A stretch of 64,000 nucleotides of DNA from Diorhabda sublineata. Its lineage: Eukaryota; Arthropoda; Insecta; Coleoptera; Chrysomelidae. The notes under the pieces were generated by a model that made no database searches, was not told the DNA's origin, and saw nothing but the letters and a program-made list of their open reading frames with translations. Of this stretch, positions 1-12,235 are shown in pieces; the first letter of the stretch is position 1; every line of letters starts with the position of its first letter. A program made the translations under genes and the position numbers. Location of the stretch: contig NC_079475.1 in assembly GCF_026230105.1 (NCBI RefSeq), positions 28,084,086 through 28,148,085 of the forward strand, read 5' to 3'.

Positions 1-855
1 CGAAAAGGCAGTTAATCATGTTGTAAGGAATAAAGTTAATTAATTCCAATTTGATAAGCAAAACTAACAAATGGCAAGATTTTATCAACACTTAATAATG
101 TCAAACATTTACATTTATTGGAGGCGTAAATATATAAGGGAACTATGTAAATTGAGAATATGTGGCCAACTAATATTCTACTTATATGAAACATGGCTGA
201 CTGAGCACACTTTTTTAAAAAAGTCAATCGGCTTAAAGTTTTTTAAAATGATCTATTAACGGATTTGGAAGAATTGGGGAAGATCGAACATGTTATTTTT
301 TTCAATTATCGCAATATTACAGCGAATAGATTCAAGTGAGACAAATGAAGGGCCACTTGGCTTGTTAAAATATAACATTTGACCTTTCTGCAATTATTAA
401 GAATTATAGAAGACAAATTGGCAAAAAGCTCTAGAACCACCCTATGGTGTCATTAATATTGCTTGCAATCAGGTAGTTTGCTTTGTTCACTAAAAAAACA
501 AACTGTTGATAATTGGTTATCATCCATTAAATAATAGAGTAGAACTATGGCTTCTTCTACTTAAAAAGTCGTGCACTTCTGAACTTCACTAATTATTGTC
601 TACTTCTCAGCTCAAATTGAATGAAGGTTTTATCAAACTCATAATTACAAATTTCTATTTCTCGTAAATAAATGACATTATTTTGAGTTGTTTACATGTC
701 TATTATGGTTTTTATGTAAATAAGTCCACTCATTTATCAGTTTTAATACACCCACGTATTATGTTTTTTTATTTAGATAAGCTAAATGTATAAAGTAAAA
801 CAAGGATAAGGAAATTTTTCAAGACAGTTTCGATTAAGTAATCTATGGTGAAAGA

Positions 856-923
856 ATGAGTCACGAACGTCTACTTGATAACGCTCATTATTCGAGCTAC
901 AATGCCGTTTCTCACCAAAATGG
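856..923 (+). CDS. path: First coding exon of a pathetic-like SLC36 amino acid transporter
   Basis: An ATG at 856 opens 22 codons (MSHERLLDNAHYSSYNAVSH, then QN) plus two bases (GG), and the exon ends at a strong donor, gtaagt, at 924. The phase-2 end fits exactly onto the exon at 59767 and also onto the exon starting at 55748. A pyrimidine-rich tract ending in TTTAG at 775-776 could be an acceptor for this exon, which would give about 79 nt of 5' UTR and put the transcription start further upstream. The N-terminus of SLC36 proteins is cytosolic and poorly conserved, so homology does not support this exon by itself. Support comes from the start codon, the donor and the phase match. The exon could instead belong to another transcript. 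Confidence 0.55.
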
Positions 924-3900
924 GTAAGTCATATTGAGTATTTATGATTATACACTAAGTTCGAATGAGCAAATTGAAAGACGTTCAATTAGCTTATCAA
1001 ATATTTCATAGTAGTTATCTTTGCAATATTTAATTTTTTATACTTCTCAGGAATTTTTTGTTGAGTGAATTTATGAATTTATTAAAAACACTTACGTTCA
1101 AGTTTACCTTGGGAATAAAACTCAGGCAGCATTACTGATTATTTAATTGACTATTAGTGTATAATATGATGGCAAGTTATTCTGTACAGAACATAATGTT
1201 TCATTTGAGCTGTAGCAGTATTATTTTATGTACTCTCCTCATTTCATAACGATTATTATTATTGGGAACGAGTCTCTGCCCACAAATCTTGTGAATTATC
1301 GTAGTCCATTGTTATGGCTGTTATCTCATTTTTTATGTCTCAAAACTATATTGCATTGATTTTCAGTCGATGAAGACAGAAAAGAAAAGTTGTCAGTTTT
1401 GGAAAATTGCAATAGAATTGGGTTAATACAGACAATATTTTGTATTTTTCTGTCACGACACTAGACTAATAGTTTTCATAAAGCTATCAAATGAGCTGTG
1501 GAATTATATCATTACGGTGTCCTGATGAATTTGTTTAGAAGAGATGTAGGTAAATTGAATAATTTAGTTATTGCTATGTCTCAAAATCTCATACTTACAA
1601 CGAAAATTCAAATAAATTACATTAAATTGCTCGAAAAGTATGCTTTTCTTGTCAACAGCTTCTAAATTAATTGCATACCTAGTGATATGATCTTGCATAA
1701 TAGTGATTTGATTTTGAAGCCCAGGGAGTTTGATTGTTCTCTCCGTGACAAACTCCAGATTTAAATATGAAAAAGTAAGATATACAAATTTCGAGAGAGT
1801 CAAATTCTGCACCGATGTCCAAGCACCTTTTATAATTTTTTGGAAATATTGAAAGATATAGAAAGCTTCAGGAAATTTCGTTATTTCAACATGAACACTC
1901 CAGCATATGATGTTGTGAATCATGATATATTGTAATTTAGTTTATATTCAAGAAATACATTAATCAACAGGTCATACAACTGAAAAAACAAAGGATTCAA
2001 TTTGATCAAAGCCGAAATTATGTGAAAACGTTAAAAATATTTTTCACAAAAAAATTTATTCAGAGAGACCTAACATAAAGACTATTCTATAGTTTTATAA
2101 GGAGCCTTAATATTCGTCTATAATCAGCTATCTCGTATCCCTGTCTATTTCTTCACGGTTTTCTTCTTCAAACCCGTTCTGACTGCCTGGAATCACTTCT
2201 TAGGTATGCTTTTAATCCCTGTCTGAAAAAAACTGACATCCTGCTCAAACCACGGTCATATTTATTTTATATATGTTCGTATAAGCTTTTCAAACTTCTT
2301 TATTACTTAGTTTTTTTGCGTTCAAATATTTTTCTTCTTATATTTTGCTTGTTTCCAAAGTATTTTCGATTACAATGAATTACTGAGAGTTTCCAGTGTT
2401 CTACTTCCTGTCCTATCTGTTTCGTAAATCTTATTATTAACCGTCATCCCTAGGTTTTCCAAATTGCTGACATTCTGAGAATAACAGACCATGAGAATAA
2501 TATTGATTATGGATAAAAAACTACATCCAGAACTTAAAAGACAATACAGGGTTACTTTCTTTGAACTTGTGCACAACAGAGATCGAACTTAGTCTAGCTG
2601 ACTTTAATAATTATTATAACCGAATTAATCCAAAATTAGATACGTTAGAAAAATAATATATTACTAATATAATATTCGAATAGCCTTGGAAATCTCGATA
2701 ATAATTATGAATTATAAATAACGTGATAAAAATTTCAAAGCATTTATTCTTCATGCTGAAATTCAATTAACGGCCTCGTTAGTATCACAAAGAAACATTT
2801 CCAGATATGACAAACAATCATTCCCCTAAAGGTGTGGATTAATAATTAATAGATAATTCAAAATAATGAGAAGAATGTTATTTCCAAATTTAATCGATAA
2901 AATTCATCAACCACTCACATGAATGACAATATTAATAAAACTAGTCATTCACCATATCAGTGTATTTGGTAGTTTGAGTAAATTCAACTGCATTTTCTTG
3001 GGAGCACCCACCTGAGAAATTGTTTCATCTTATCCATCTAACTTAGTTTTTAGGTAGCTTTTAGCTAAAACAATCTTATCATTACTAATATTGATACCAA
3101 AATTAACATAGTTACCAGGAACGCCTAAGATATGGTACTCTAGAATATTATGATCACTTTTCAATTAATAATTATATTATAAATAAAATTTAACCTAAAA
3201 TCATTCTTCTCATTTTCTAATATTTATACTTCCTTTACATTCGCAAAAAGGTCGTGTCACAGCTTTTTTATGTTTTTCAATGTAATTTTAAAATATTATT
3301 TAGTCGATATGCGGAAAGTCTGATCTTAAAATGTAATATTAGTTTTTGTTGCTATAATATGGTATGTGCTGCATATACTTTGTAAGTTAGATTATTTTAA
3401 TAAAAATGTTTATTCAGATGTTACAATTCAGGAAAGTTGAAATATAATTGAATTTTATGACTCTATTTGGTGGAAAACTCACAATTTGAAAAATAGGAAA
3501 GTGTATACAATGTTTTGAGACATACTGTAAGAAAAAACTTGAGCATGTCAATACCTTACTAACACTATTCATTAGCCTGAAAAATTATAAAGTCTGATTT
3601 GTGAAACCATTTATTTATATACATAGATGTGGTTCTCAAAATTCCCGTCTTCTTCTCTTTTATGTGTAACGATGATACTTAGACTCATAAAATTTGGAGC
3701 TCGAAAATGAACTGTAAAATTCTCTACTAGTGGTAAGAGGTGAAGTAATAGGCATCGGTGACGTCACTAGGTAAATGAAACCAATAATTTCAAATGGGAC
3801 CTTATTCAAGTGAAGGCTCGTTTGAAAGGTATTTAGAATACTAATTTTTATTGTATTTACGATGTTTTTGAGGGTTAACATAAATAAACAGTAGAATTTG

Positions 3901-4718
3901 AGTTCTGATTTTAATTAATAGATATTCAAAAGTTCGCTTGTTTAATTGAAGTTTCTAATTGACGTTTTTACATGCCATGATTTCTTGAATTTTTAGCTTA
4001 ATTATTGTTTAACGAAACGGATAAGTATCTACATAAACAAAATGGTACCTGCTCTAGCTGACAAAGTAACAGCTATTTTACTTATAGGTGTAACTAAAAA
4101 TAATCTTATGCGACGGATTTATTTCAAAAAACAGGTAGTGTTCAAATGTTCAAATTTTGATAGTGATAAATAAATTGATATAGTTGCGGAAATTGTTGTA
4201 AGCCCTTGTATATACTATACATATATTCCATTTAATATTGTTCTAAGGCAAGATATTTGCAAAATTTGCACATAGTTTTGACGTAAAATTCATATGTTGC
4301 TTAAACAGCATGTTTATTATTTAATGATGTGTCAAATTATTCTCTCCTTTTTCAATCATTTCGGTAAAAACGGAATATGAAAACATATTATTCAGAAAGA
4401 ATAATGTAGAATGATTATAGCTATCTTTTATATAAATCTTTGTATGAATTATCTATCATTGACAGAGTTATTGGAATTCTAGGTCGAGGTATTTATGAAG
4501 TATAAGGTTTTCCCAGCTATTATATCATGTTTTGCTATGTAGAAGTTGTTGCGACCTTCGTTACGTGGAAATTGAATTCTATGGTTGTTTTTTAGTTGAA
4601 TGACAAACGATCACCGCATTAATATAAAATTGTGACAAGGATAAATTTGTGTATTTTTGTTTTAATCTTGATAAAGAATCAATTAATGGAAGTAATATGT
4701 AAATAATATATAGTTTTT
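924..4718 (+). other. Intron 1, first segment, no gene recognised
   Basis: This is AT-rich intronic sequence directly after the exon 1 donor. The longest open frame is a 119-codon minus-strand ORF at 1564-1923 with no family resemblance I can recognise. No transposon ends, tandem arrays or RNA genes stand out. Confidence 0.5.
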
Positions 4719-4856
4719 GATTGGGAACGTGGCAAGGAAAAACCAAAGTGGACTAAGTTCAATATATTTTCCGAGCTTTCGAATATTTATGTATTCATCG
4801 TCTGGGACTGAAATTATGGTCAAATACAATATAAGAAATATGTATAAATGTATAAC

Positions 4857-5226
4857 AATAATAAAATTTTACTTACAATAATTAAACAAGATTTTCGATG
4901 ATTTTGATATTAATAAAGCTTGTAAAAATTTTTAAACTCATGGAATTCAAAATTCAATATTCTAATTGACTTTGATAGAAATATTGATTAATTGAAATAT
5001 TTATTCTGGTTACTATAAGAATTTTCATTAATTTTTGATTGGTTTGATTTTGATGACGTTGAATTTTCATAGGTTAAATAAGGATAAGTTTTAGTGAATA
5101 ATAGTTAATATTAAAGATTTGAATTGAATTTTGAATTCTATGAGTTAATTAAAATTTTTACAAGCTTTAATAATATTAAAATCACCGGAAATCTGAATTA
5201 ATTATTGTAAGTAAAATTTTATTATT
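4857..5226. repeat. Inverted repeat, arms about 107 bp
   Basis: The left arm (4857-4963) and the reverse complement of the right arm (5116-5226) share aataataaaattttacttac as a perfect outer block and stay roughly 90 percent alike by eye through the common aaagcttgtaaaaattt and gaattcaaaattcaat blocks. The spacer is about 150 bp. The structure lies on the 3' side of the minus-strand Penelope-like remnant. Confidence 0.8.
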
Positions 5227-5309
5227 ACCTAACAAATTGCTTAATCAACCACATGACATAAACTCAATCAAGGAATTAATCCGGTTACGTAATCTTAACT
5301 AAAGACATA

Positions 5310-5862
5310 AATAAAATAATAATTAAAAAAAAACAAAAACCCGCCTACATGGGTAACTACAATTAAAAATCAACTGAAAAGACTGAAACAAGATGAAAAT
5401 TCAATGATAAAGTATGTATTTTAAAAAAATAATGATTAGGTACCTAAAACCAGAAACATAAATTGAAACAGTACCAAACCAATGTCCCCGCATACTGTAT
5501 ACTTAGAAATATCAGCACGGATTTTTTTTCACTTTTTTCCAACATTATAAACAGGATTTCAGTCGGAGGCATGAAATTGAATGCTATGATAAATTATTAT
5601 CTCTTTGTGCATGCCTCCGAATGTAATTCTGTTTATAATGTTGCAAAAAAGTGAAAAAACTACCGTGCTGATATTTCTAAGTGTACAATATGCGGGGACA
5701 TTGGTTTGGTACTGATTCAATTTATGTTTCTGGTTTTAAGTACCTAATCATTATTTTTTTAAAATACCTTATCATTGAATTTTCATCTTGTTTTAGTCTT
5801 TTCAGTTGATTTTTAATTGTAGTTATCCATGCAGGCGGTTTTTTTTTAATTATTATTTTATT
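5310..5862. repeat. 550-bp near-perfect hairpin (foldback repeat)
   Basis: The left arm, about 5310-5573, and right arm, about 5610-5862, are reverse complements of each other with scattered differences, around a 36-nt loop at 5574-5609. Shared landmarks include cccgcctacatgggtaacta on the left against agttatccatgcaggcggtt on the right, and cggaggcatg against catgcctccg flanking the loop. The only open frame across it (5463-5654) has no recognisable domain. The outer end of the right arm lies just after the GIY-YIG coding remnant at about 5865. It may be a foldback element, an inverted copy of the Penelope-like tail, or both. If transcribed it would form a long double-stranded RNA. Confidence 0.9.
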
Positions 5863-6600
5863 AATCTTTTTTCTAAAGGCTGAGATGTCTTTCCTATGTA
5901 ATCAGTGTCACAATTTTTAAACAGCATTTGATATGTTATTTACAATTTCTTCAGGATAATTATCTCTTCTATTTTTATTAGCTAAGAATTTAAACTCAAG
6001 ATCTGGTGGATAACTCAATCAATTTTTTTAATAATTTTATTTCATATTTGCAATAATGCAATCATATCCACAAAATAATGAAATATTTATGTTAAGTTTG
6101 CTCTCTCAAGATCTTCTATTACTAATTGTGCTCTATAGCTTTGATGCATTATTTTTATATCCTCCAATTTTTATCAATACATCTTTCACAATTGGAATAG
6201 GAATATTTGTGAATAAAGAAACTTTATTTAGCAAAATAAATACATAATCGTTAGCAATTTGAATTTTTCTAATTATTTTCCGAATTCTCATGTCTTTTTA
6301 ATGTAGGTAGTTCTTATTTTAGTATAAAGTTCAATTCAAAATATTTTTCAAATCATTAGATGATAGCGTGAGAGGAATTGGCTCAAGAGGTATGTTAGGT
6401 TTGTGGAGTTTTGATACACCACATGTTTTAGGGGGCATGAAATTATGAATTTTCAATTTTTTTGGATCTAGTAGTGAAATAGAAAGATCTGAATTGGTGA
6501 ATATCTGAAACTTTTTATTTGTGCTAGTACGGTTTTTCCTATATAAACTTAGGTTTTTCCAATCTCTTCTTTTTAACATGAAGTGAGCTTTTTCATAGGG

Positions 6601-7480
6601 AATTCAAAATTATAGATGCTATCAATGAATGAAATTCAACTTTTGAAACATTGATCTAGTTTTGTTGGCAATTGCTCCATAGCTGCCATTTTACATTTTC
6701 AATAAGTTTAAATATTATTTCCAAAATGGGCTTTATAGAGGAGTAAATTATTTTTATAATTATTTTCTCCTCAAATTTATCAACTGATCTTTTGGAGTTT
6801 GATAATTGCTTTATGACGATCCCCTTAATTCATATGGAATACCTCTATTTTATTCTCTTCTCGTTCCTCTTGGCAGGGATCGAATTATATAGGAGGCACA
6901 ACTGAATCGATCTAAGCGCACGATGTGGTTGGTCATCATTAAATCATGCTCCTAATCTAAATAAACAACTGAAAATTGAATTTGTTCTTAACAGTTGTTG
7001 TGTTATGGGCGCGAAAAAAGTAAATGTGAATTCTACTTTCAGTATCTAAGTGGGAAGTGGATAACAGATATAAATGGATAAATGCAGTGAAGAGAAAAAA
7101 GTGTCTAATCTTATTCTGTAGCGTCTTTACCCAGATATGATTGTACCTGTCTTTGAATATAACTATAGTTTAAATATCCTTTTTGATATGTCTTATAATA
7201 TTCATTAATTATTCTTTTTAATTCATTTATTATATCATCAACTTCTATTTGAGATTTTTCAAGTATTCTTTGTGTTAATAATTGAAAGTTCTAAGTATTT
7301 TGAAATTAATGTTTTGAACTAAATTGATTGATTATTAATATATATCTAAAAATTTTTTTGGATATTGATAATTTTATTATACAAATAGATTTTGTTTTAA
7401 TGGAGGAAGTAATTTAGCAGCCGGAACTTATACTATTAGAATGTTGATAACCTTCAACTGTTTATAGGCTAGTTTTCATG

Positions 7481-7484
<4 letters not shown>
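6601..7484 (+). other. Intron 1, no gene recognised
   Basis: This may contain the eroded 5' part of the minus-strand Penelope-like element, but no motif can be read with confidence beyond the RT block ending near 6579. Confidence 0.4.

Positions 7485-7557
<73 letters not shown>
7485..7557. repeat. (TA)36 microsatellite
   Basis: This is an uninterrupted TA dinucleotide run of about 73 bp. Open frames across it are low-complexity artefacts. Confidence 0.97.
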
Positions 7558-7560
<3 letters not shown>

Positions 7561-10500
7561 GGTAATGAGTGTTTGTAATATTTTGTGTTGTTTTACCTTC
7601 TTCAGAATGTAGTATTATATTATACCTTTTAATTAATTTGAAAAGGATATTGATTTTCCAAATTTTTAACAATTTGTCGCTAACTAAAATTTCTAGACGA
7701 GGTATATGTGGAAATTATTGATTAATAATTATATTTCTGAATTTGAAACTTTCATTTATCAGTTGTTTCAATTGTTTTTGTTAAATAGCTAAATGCAAAA
7801 ACTTCTACCTTTGTAATATATTATTGTTACGAACTCGTCCACAACATGGACCGTGAGGTCTGTCCACTTCAGGAGGAATGCGCCGGCTCTCGATAACCGG
7901 TTGATGTTGTTAGTCCAGATGTTTTTATATACAGCTCAGATTTGTTTATATCGTTTTTTAAAACCAATTTCAAAGGATGCCTTTTTATTTTTTTGTTTGC
8001 TTACACTCTAGAATTATTCGAGAAATTCTAAATATTATAAATACTATTTTTTTATGAGCTAAGAAGTCAGTAAATAATCTGATATCATCCCGAACACATC
8101 AGGATAGACAAACGTCGTATTCGAATAAATTGATATGTTGATAATTAGAAGAGTGTAGTGAAAGTCTTAGTGTATAGTTTAATGCATAGAGACTAGTTTA
8201 GAATACATGGTGTTAGTTTATAACCAACGTAAGAAAGAAACGTGTCTATGAGTCCTGCACCGTTAAGAAATAGGATAAATCAATAAGAGAAACATAACAT
8301 TATTAAATGGCTAAGAAACTTGATCTTTCAAAATTATATAAGAGCGGAAATATGAATTGTTCGAAAATTTCAGTTCATCGACGGATTTTATGAAATATAT
8401 TGGACCCTAAAATATTAGATGAAGAAACTGATCAGAAAGAGAATTAGAATAGATTAGAGGCATTAGAGATCTATGAAGTAAAGCTGACATAGAAACCATC
8501 ATAAGGAAAGGTCTAAAGAGATTGCGAATGAAGAGTTTGGTACTTAAATGATACAAAAAGCTTTCACCACTGGAAATCCAGCTTGCAAAAAAATTTGGTA
8601 TATAAAACGGTAATTATTTTTTAAATAATCAAAAACTGTCACCATAGAAATTCCATTTATAATATAAACTCCACATAAAATAGTACTTCGTATGCTAATC
8701 CAATGGACGGGAAAGTTATTCTAATCAATGTTTCAGTAGCGACTCTATTCTAAAATATATTAAATCGTTGAAGAACTAACAGGACCTACTAACTTGTGTT
8801 CTGAACGCACCTTATTTGTCTAGTATGATTTGTTTTGCGCACAATGGACAAAAGTAAAGGTTCATTGTTATCGTAATTTCTTATAAAATACAACATCGAC
8901 CTTAAAGTGTTTTTTAGTGTCTGGTAGATACAAGACACCGACACAGAAAGTATTGTGAATCTACGTATATTGTATGTGAGTTGATCACTATTATGGAAAT
9001 TACAAATACAATGTCACAATTAAACGAAACAGTACACAATTATTGATCGCCTCTTTAACTACCAGAGAGTTAAAGAAACCTCACATAATCAAATTACTTG
9101 AAATAATAAAACTTTGGAAAGCAGTATGATTTTCTTCGCACTACTTCCACTACCATACGACCACTTGTAAGTATATCGTGATGAAATGTTCTATACTCAA
9201 TCTCTAGCACGTAGTCAACAATAATAGTGACTTCTGGCTTCCATAAATCCACAGCAAGTACCTAAACATTATAAAGGGGATTGAAAAGAAGAATAAATTA
9301 TGTTATACAAGAATCGGACAATTTAATTTTATCATTCTTAATATTGTGATAAATATACAAAAAATTCACCAGAATATTTTCGTCCTCCCTAATGATTAAC
9401 ACAACGCTATAAATATTTATCAGGAAAGTTCATAATACGAGGGCATAAATTTGTTCAGTTGTTAGTCCTTATGTATATAAACAGTACTTTTACGCCAACT
9501 TAGTGGTAAATGTCTAAAGTAGTTGGCATCATTTATTAAATTTTGGAGCGTGGTTTATTTTTCAATAATTGATATTAAAATCAAATAATATCATTATTTC
9601 AATTATATCAACTTTAAGGAAGCATAACTGTGACCCTGGCTGTAATAATAAATCACGCCAAAAACGTGGACTTAATGTGAAACTGAAATTATATAAATTG
9701 CTTTGGATGTTTTTACCCGCATGAAAAATAGTAAAACGTAAACGGTGAATAAAAAATTATGAGTAAGCTCGCTAATCATCAAAAATTTATTACAAAATTA
9801 AAATGAAAGTTCAGATTTAACTTGGGAATATATTAAACTAAATGTATGATGATTCTCGTTTAATAATAAAAACTTAACTTTCCAATTTCTTTCCTAGTTT
9901 CTGGTCCTTGTTTCATCAATAAGAAAAAAATTGGAATTGGAGGCTTCAAGCGCCTCAATAATCGTGAATTATTCAAAGTTGCGAAATTTTAGACATATTT
10001 TGTGAGTAATGAGACCAATAATTTGATATAAATCAGCAATTCCATTAATTTAGTAATGGAGCATGGTGATAATATGCATGTCAATGAACAAAATCGACTG
10101 ATGCAGGTGTTGAAAGTATTATTCCTAAACTTGTACAACGAAATATAAGTTGTCAAATGGAGATAGTTGTGGACAAAACAAACTATAATTTGATATATTT
10201 TATTCTTAAAATCTTTACTAGAACAACGATATAACCTCTGCAATACAGATGAATACTCTAATTAAAACAATGGAAGATAAGAATTACAAAGTAAATATAC
10301 AGATTTCAAAGGATATCTGAAACTAAAATTGTGATTTAATTCATGTGGATATCAAAAAATCTTGCTTTCTCTGACCTTAAAATGCTATCTAAAGTAGCAA
10401 TTTCGTTATTTCCTCATATTGATGGGATATTTTTCATCATGTGCTCCTCAATTAATGATATTGATGCTGATGGTTATAATGATAATTACTGCCTTACTGG

Positions 10501-11339
10501 AGGCACAAAATTATAGAATATTTATAAATCTTACATAATCGAAATTGATTAATATCCAACAGAGCAAGTAGAAAGTAAAAAAAAATCAGAGGAATATCAA
10601 CTGGTATACTCTTATACCCATTATAAGAAGGCGTTGAATAGTGTGGGAATAGGAACAATAGAAGTATATACGAGGTGTGGCGATTAAGTAACGAGGCTAG
10701 CGCTGCTACAGAAAAAGTACGCATGCTCCAAAGGTTAACGATCATCACCTACTTAGCCTGAAGCCTATTCTTCCAAATGCGATGTCTACCATGTCTGTGG
10801 ACAAACCAGTCTATTACCAGACTCGTTATTAAATAGCCTCCTGTTGTGAATGTAGAATAGATATTCCTTCAATGTGCTTAGGATTTGATTGATCTTTCAA
10901 TTTGTCACAACCAAACTAGAGATACTAAAGCTGAATTGAAATTTATTGCTATGCCGCTTTGATGGGTGATTTTAAATATTTAAAAAAAAACGAAGGAAAT
11001 GTGTAACTAACTGCATTCCTTCTGGAAAACAGTGATGTAATATAAAATTTGGCCGATGCTAGGCGAAAGAAGTTCCCACGTATTATTCAATTCCAAACTT
11101 AATAATTCATATAGTCCCACATATTCCCTCAATTTTCCAAGGAGTAACAATACAATAGAATTGAAATTAATGTAGATAGTAAGTGATATTCAGGATACGA
11201 AAAAGAATTCATTTGAAATACAGTACTGACTAACCCTCTTCTGTGGCTGTTAATACCTTCATTGACCTCATTACATTTGTTGAAATTATAAATAAAAAAA
11301 ATAGTACACAATCAAATAATACACATATAAACGAATTCA
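7558..11339 (+). other. Intron 1, no gene recognised; possible LTR-like and mariner-end fragments
   Basis: A GC-richer patch at about 7826-7925 starts tgttacgaactcgtccac, which resembles the start of some gypsy-type LTRs, but I found no second copy, primer site or gag/pol. At about 10660 the sequence tacgaggtgtggcgattaag resembles a mariner terminal repeat, without a partner end or transposase nearby. The rest shows no recognisable coding sequence. Confidence 0.4.
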
Positions 11340-11950
11340 TCAAAACTATAGAAATAACACTTAAAACAACATACTCCAAATGTGAAAATGGAATATAAAA
11401 CAAATTGATTGTTGTGCTATGGGAGTACCCATCTCAAGTATCATAGCATATTTAGTTATGAAAGATCTTGAGAAAACCGTCTTGCGGGAACTTAACATAA
11501 ATATTCCATTAAACAATGTAATAGAATTGATTTTCTTAATGTCACATGATATTAAATTAACGATAACAAAATAGCAAAATGTTATACAAAACTAACTTGG
11601 TACTCAAGTTTCAATTTATGTCATCCTTTGCCTCAAAAAGGATCAGTGATTATATGTTCGGTCGATAGAGCTATCCAACTATCAGATCGCGAGCTCAGAT
11701 GATTAGAATAAACAGATCAAGTAATGATTGTGACGCTCTTTACATAGGGCAGACATATCAGCATTTAGAAAATAGATTGGAAGGTCATGGAAATGATTAC
11801 AAAACTGCTTCAACAAACCATGATTCATTGAAAATCATACATTTAATTATAAAAATTTCTGAAAAGGTATCAAATAAAAGAAAAAGATGATTTTAGAAAT
11901 GATTCACATACCTACATAGGAACGAGAATGCTGTTCTATTTCAAAAATTT
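11340..11950 (+). mobile_element. Penelope-like retroelement remnant (RT C-terminus and GIY-YIG)
   Basis: At about 11400-11525 one frame reads QIDCCAMGVPISSIIAYLVM, then KDLEKTVLREL, matching the AMGSPLSPxIAxLxMxDLE block of Penelope-like RTs. At about 11560-11700 a broken frame reads TWYS, HPLPQKGSVI and SVDRAIQLSD, matching the conserved HPLSQK..VDRAIxLSD segment that follows the palm. An open frame at 11699-11890 then reads CDALYIGQTYQHLENRLEGH, the GIY-YIG endonuclease core with the IGQT and R/H positions intact. The catalytic RT motif is deleted between the first two blocks and frames are shifted, so the element is inactive. It is oriented opposite to the copy at 5-6.6 kb and carries a different sequence variant. 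Confidence 0.85.
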
Positions 11951-12054
11951 TAATGCATCTAGGGATAAGTTGATTGCTACATATTTTTGAAATGTGATAA
12001 GTATGGAAAAATTTATTTATTTCGTTAAAACAGACTTTCAATTTGATATTCTTC

Positions 12055-12235
12055 TCATTTTAATATTCATGTTGTGATCACCTATAACGTGATTATCAAA
12101 ATGGAAATAATATAATCACGTAAATTGTCAATATCAAGTCGTATTTTGATAAAGACCAATATAGATCGAAACTTCAGTTTTCACCTGTTATTTTAAACTG
12201 ATTTTCTAGCAAAATTGAGATCTAAAAAGTATAAA
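12055..12235 (+). repeat. Terminal repeat segment of a Penelope-like family
   Basis: The segment contains gtcaatatcaagtcgtattt, then ttttgataaagac, a tcgaaac block, and gattttctagcaaaattgag. The reverse complements of 23885-24110 and 58378-58530 carry the same series of blocks. Its place just downstream of the plus-strand RT/GIY-YIG remnant suggests that it is that element's terminal repeat. Confidence 0.6.

Larger units (their letters stand above)
4719..6600 (-). mobile_element. Penelope-like retroelement remnant (RT and GIY-YIG), minus strand
   Basis: On the minus strand, 6579-6331 is open and contains a block reading PPKTCGVSKLHKPNIPLEPI, the degraded form of the P-x-x-YGLPKxHKPNxPLRPI motif of Penelope-like reverse transcriptases. 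Further 3' (about 6290-6090) the frame reads ANDYVFILLNKVSLFTNIPI, which matches the RT motif A region (LDxVSLFTNIP), although the usual catalytic Asp is replaced by Asn. Still further 3' (about 5930-5865) comes NCDTDYIGKTSQPLEKRL, the core of a GIY-YIG endonuclease. RT followed by GIY-YIG is diagnostic of Penelope-like elements. Frames are broken and much of the RT is missing, so it is dead. A segment at about 4780-4820 (cgagctttcgaatattta and what follows) resembles the ends of such elements. The 5' limit is unclear. Confidence 0.8.

Noticed and set aside
1564..1923. 119-codon minus-strand open frame, one of the longest in the window
   Set aside because: No recognisable domain, no splice context and no similarity to a known family that I can name. 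A frame this long can arise by chance in 64 kb.
7469..7672. Open frame of repeated Tyr-Ile
   Set aside because: It is only the translation of the (TA)n microsatellite.
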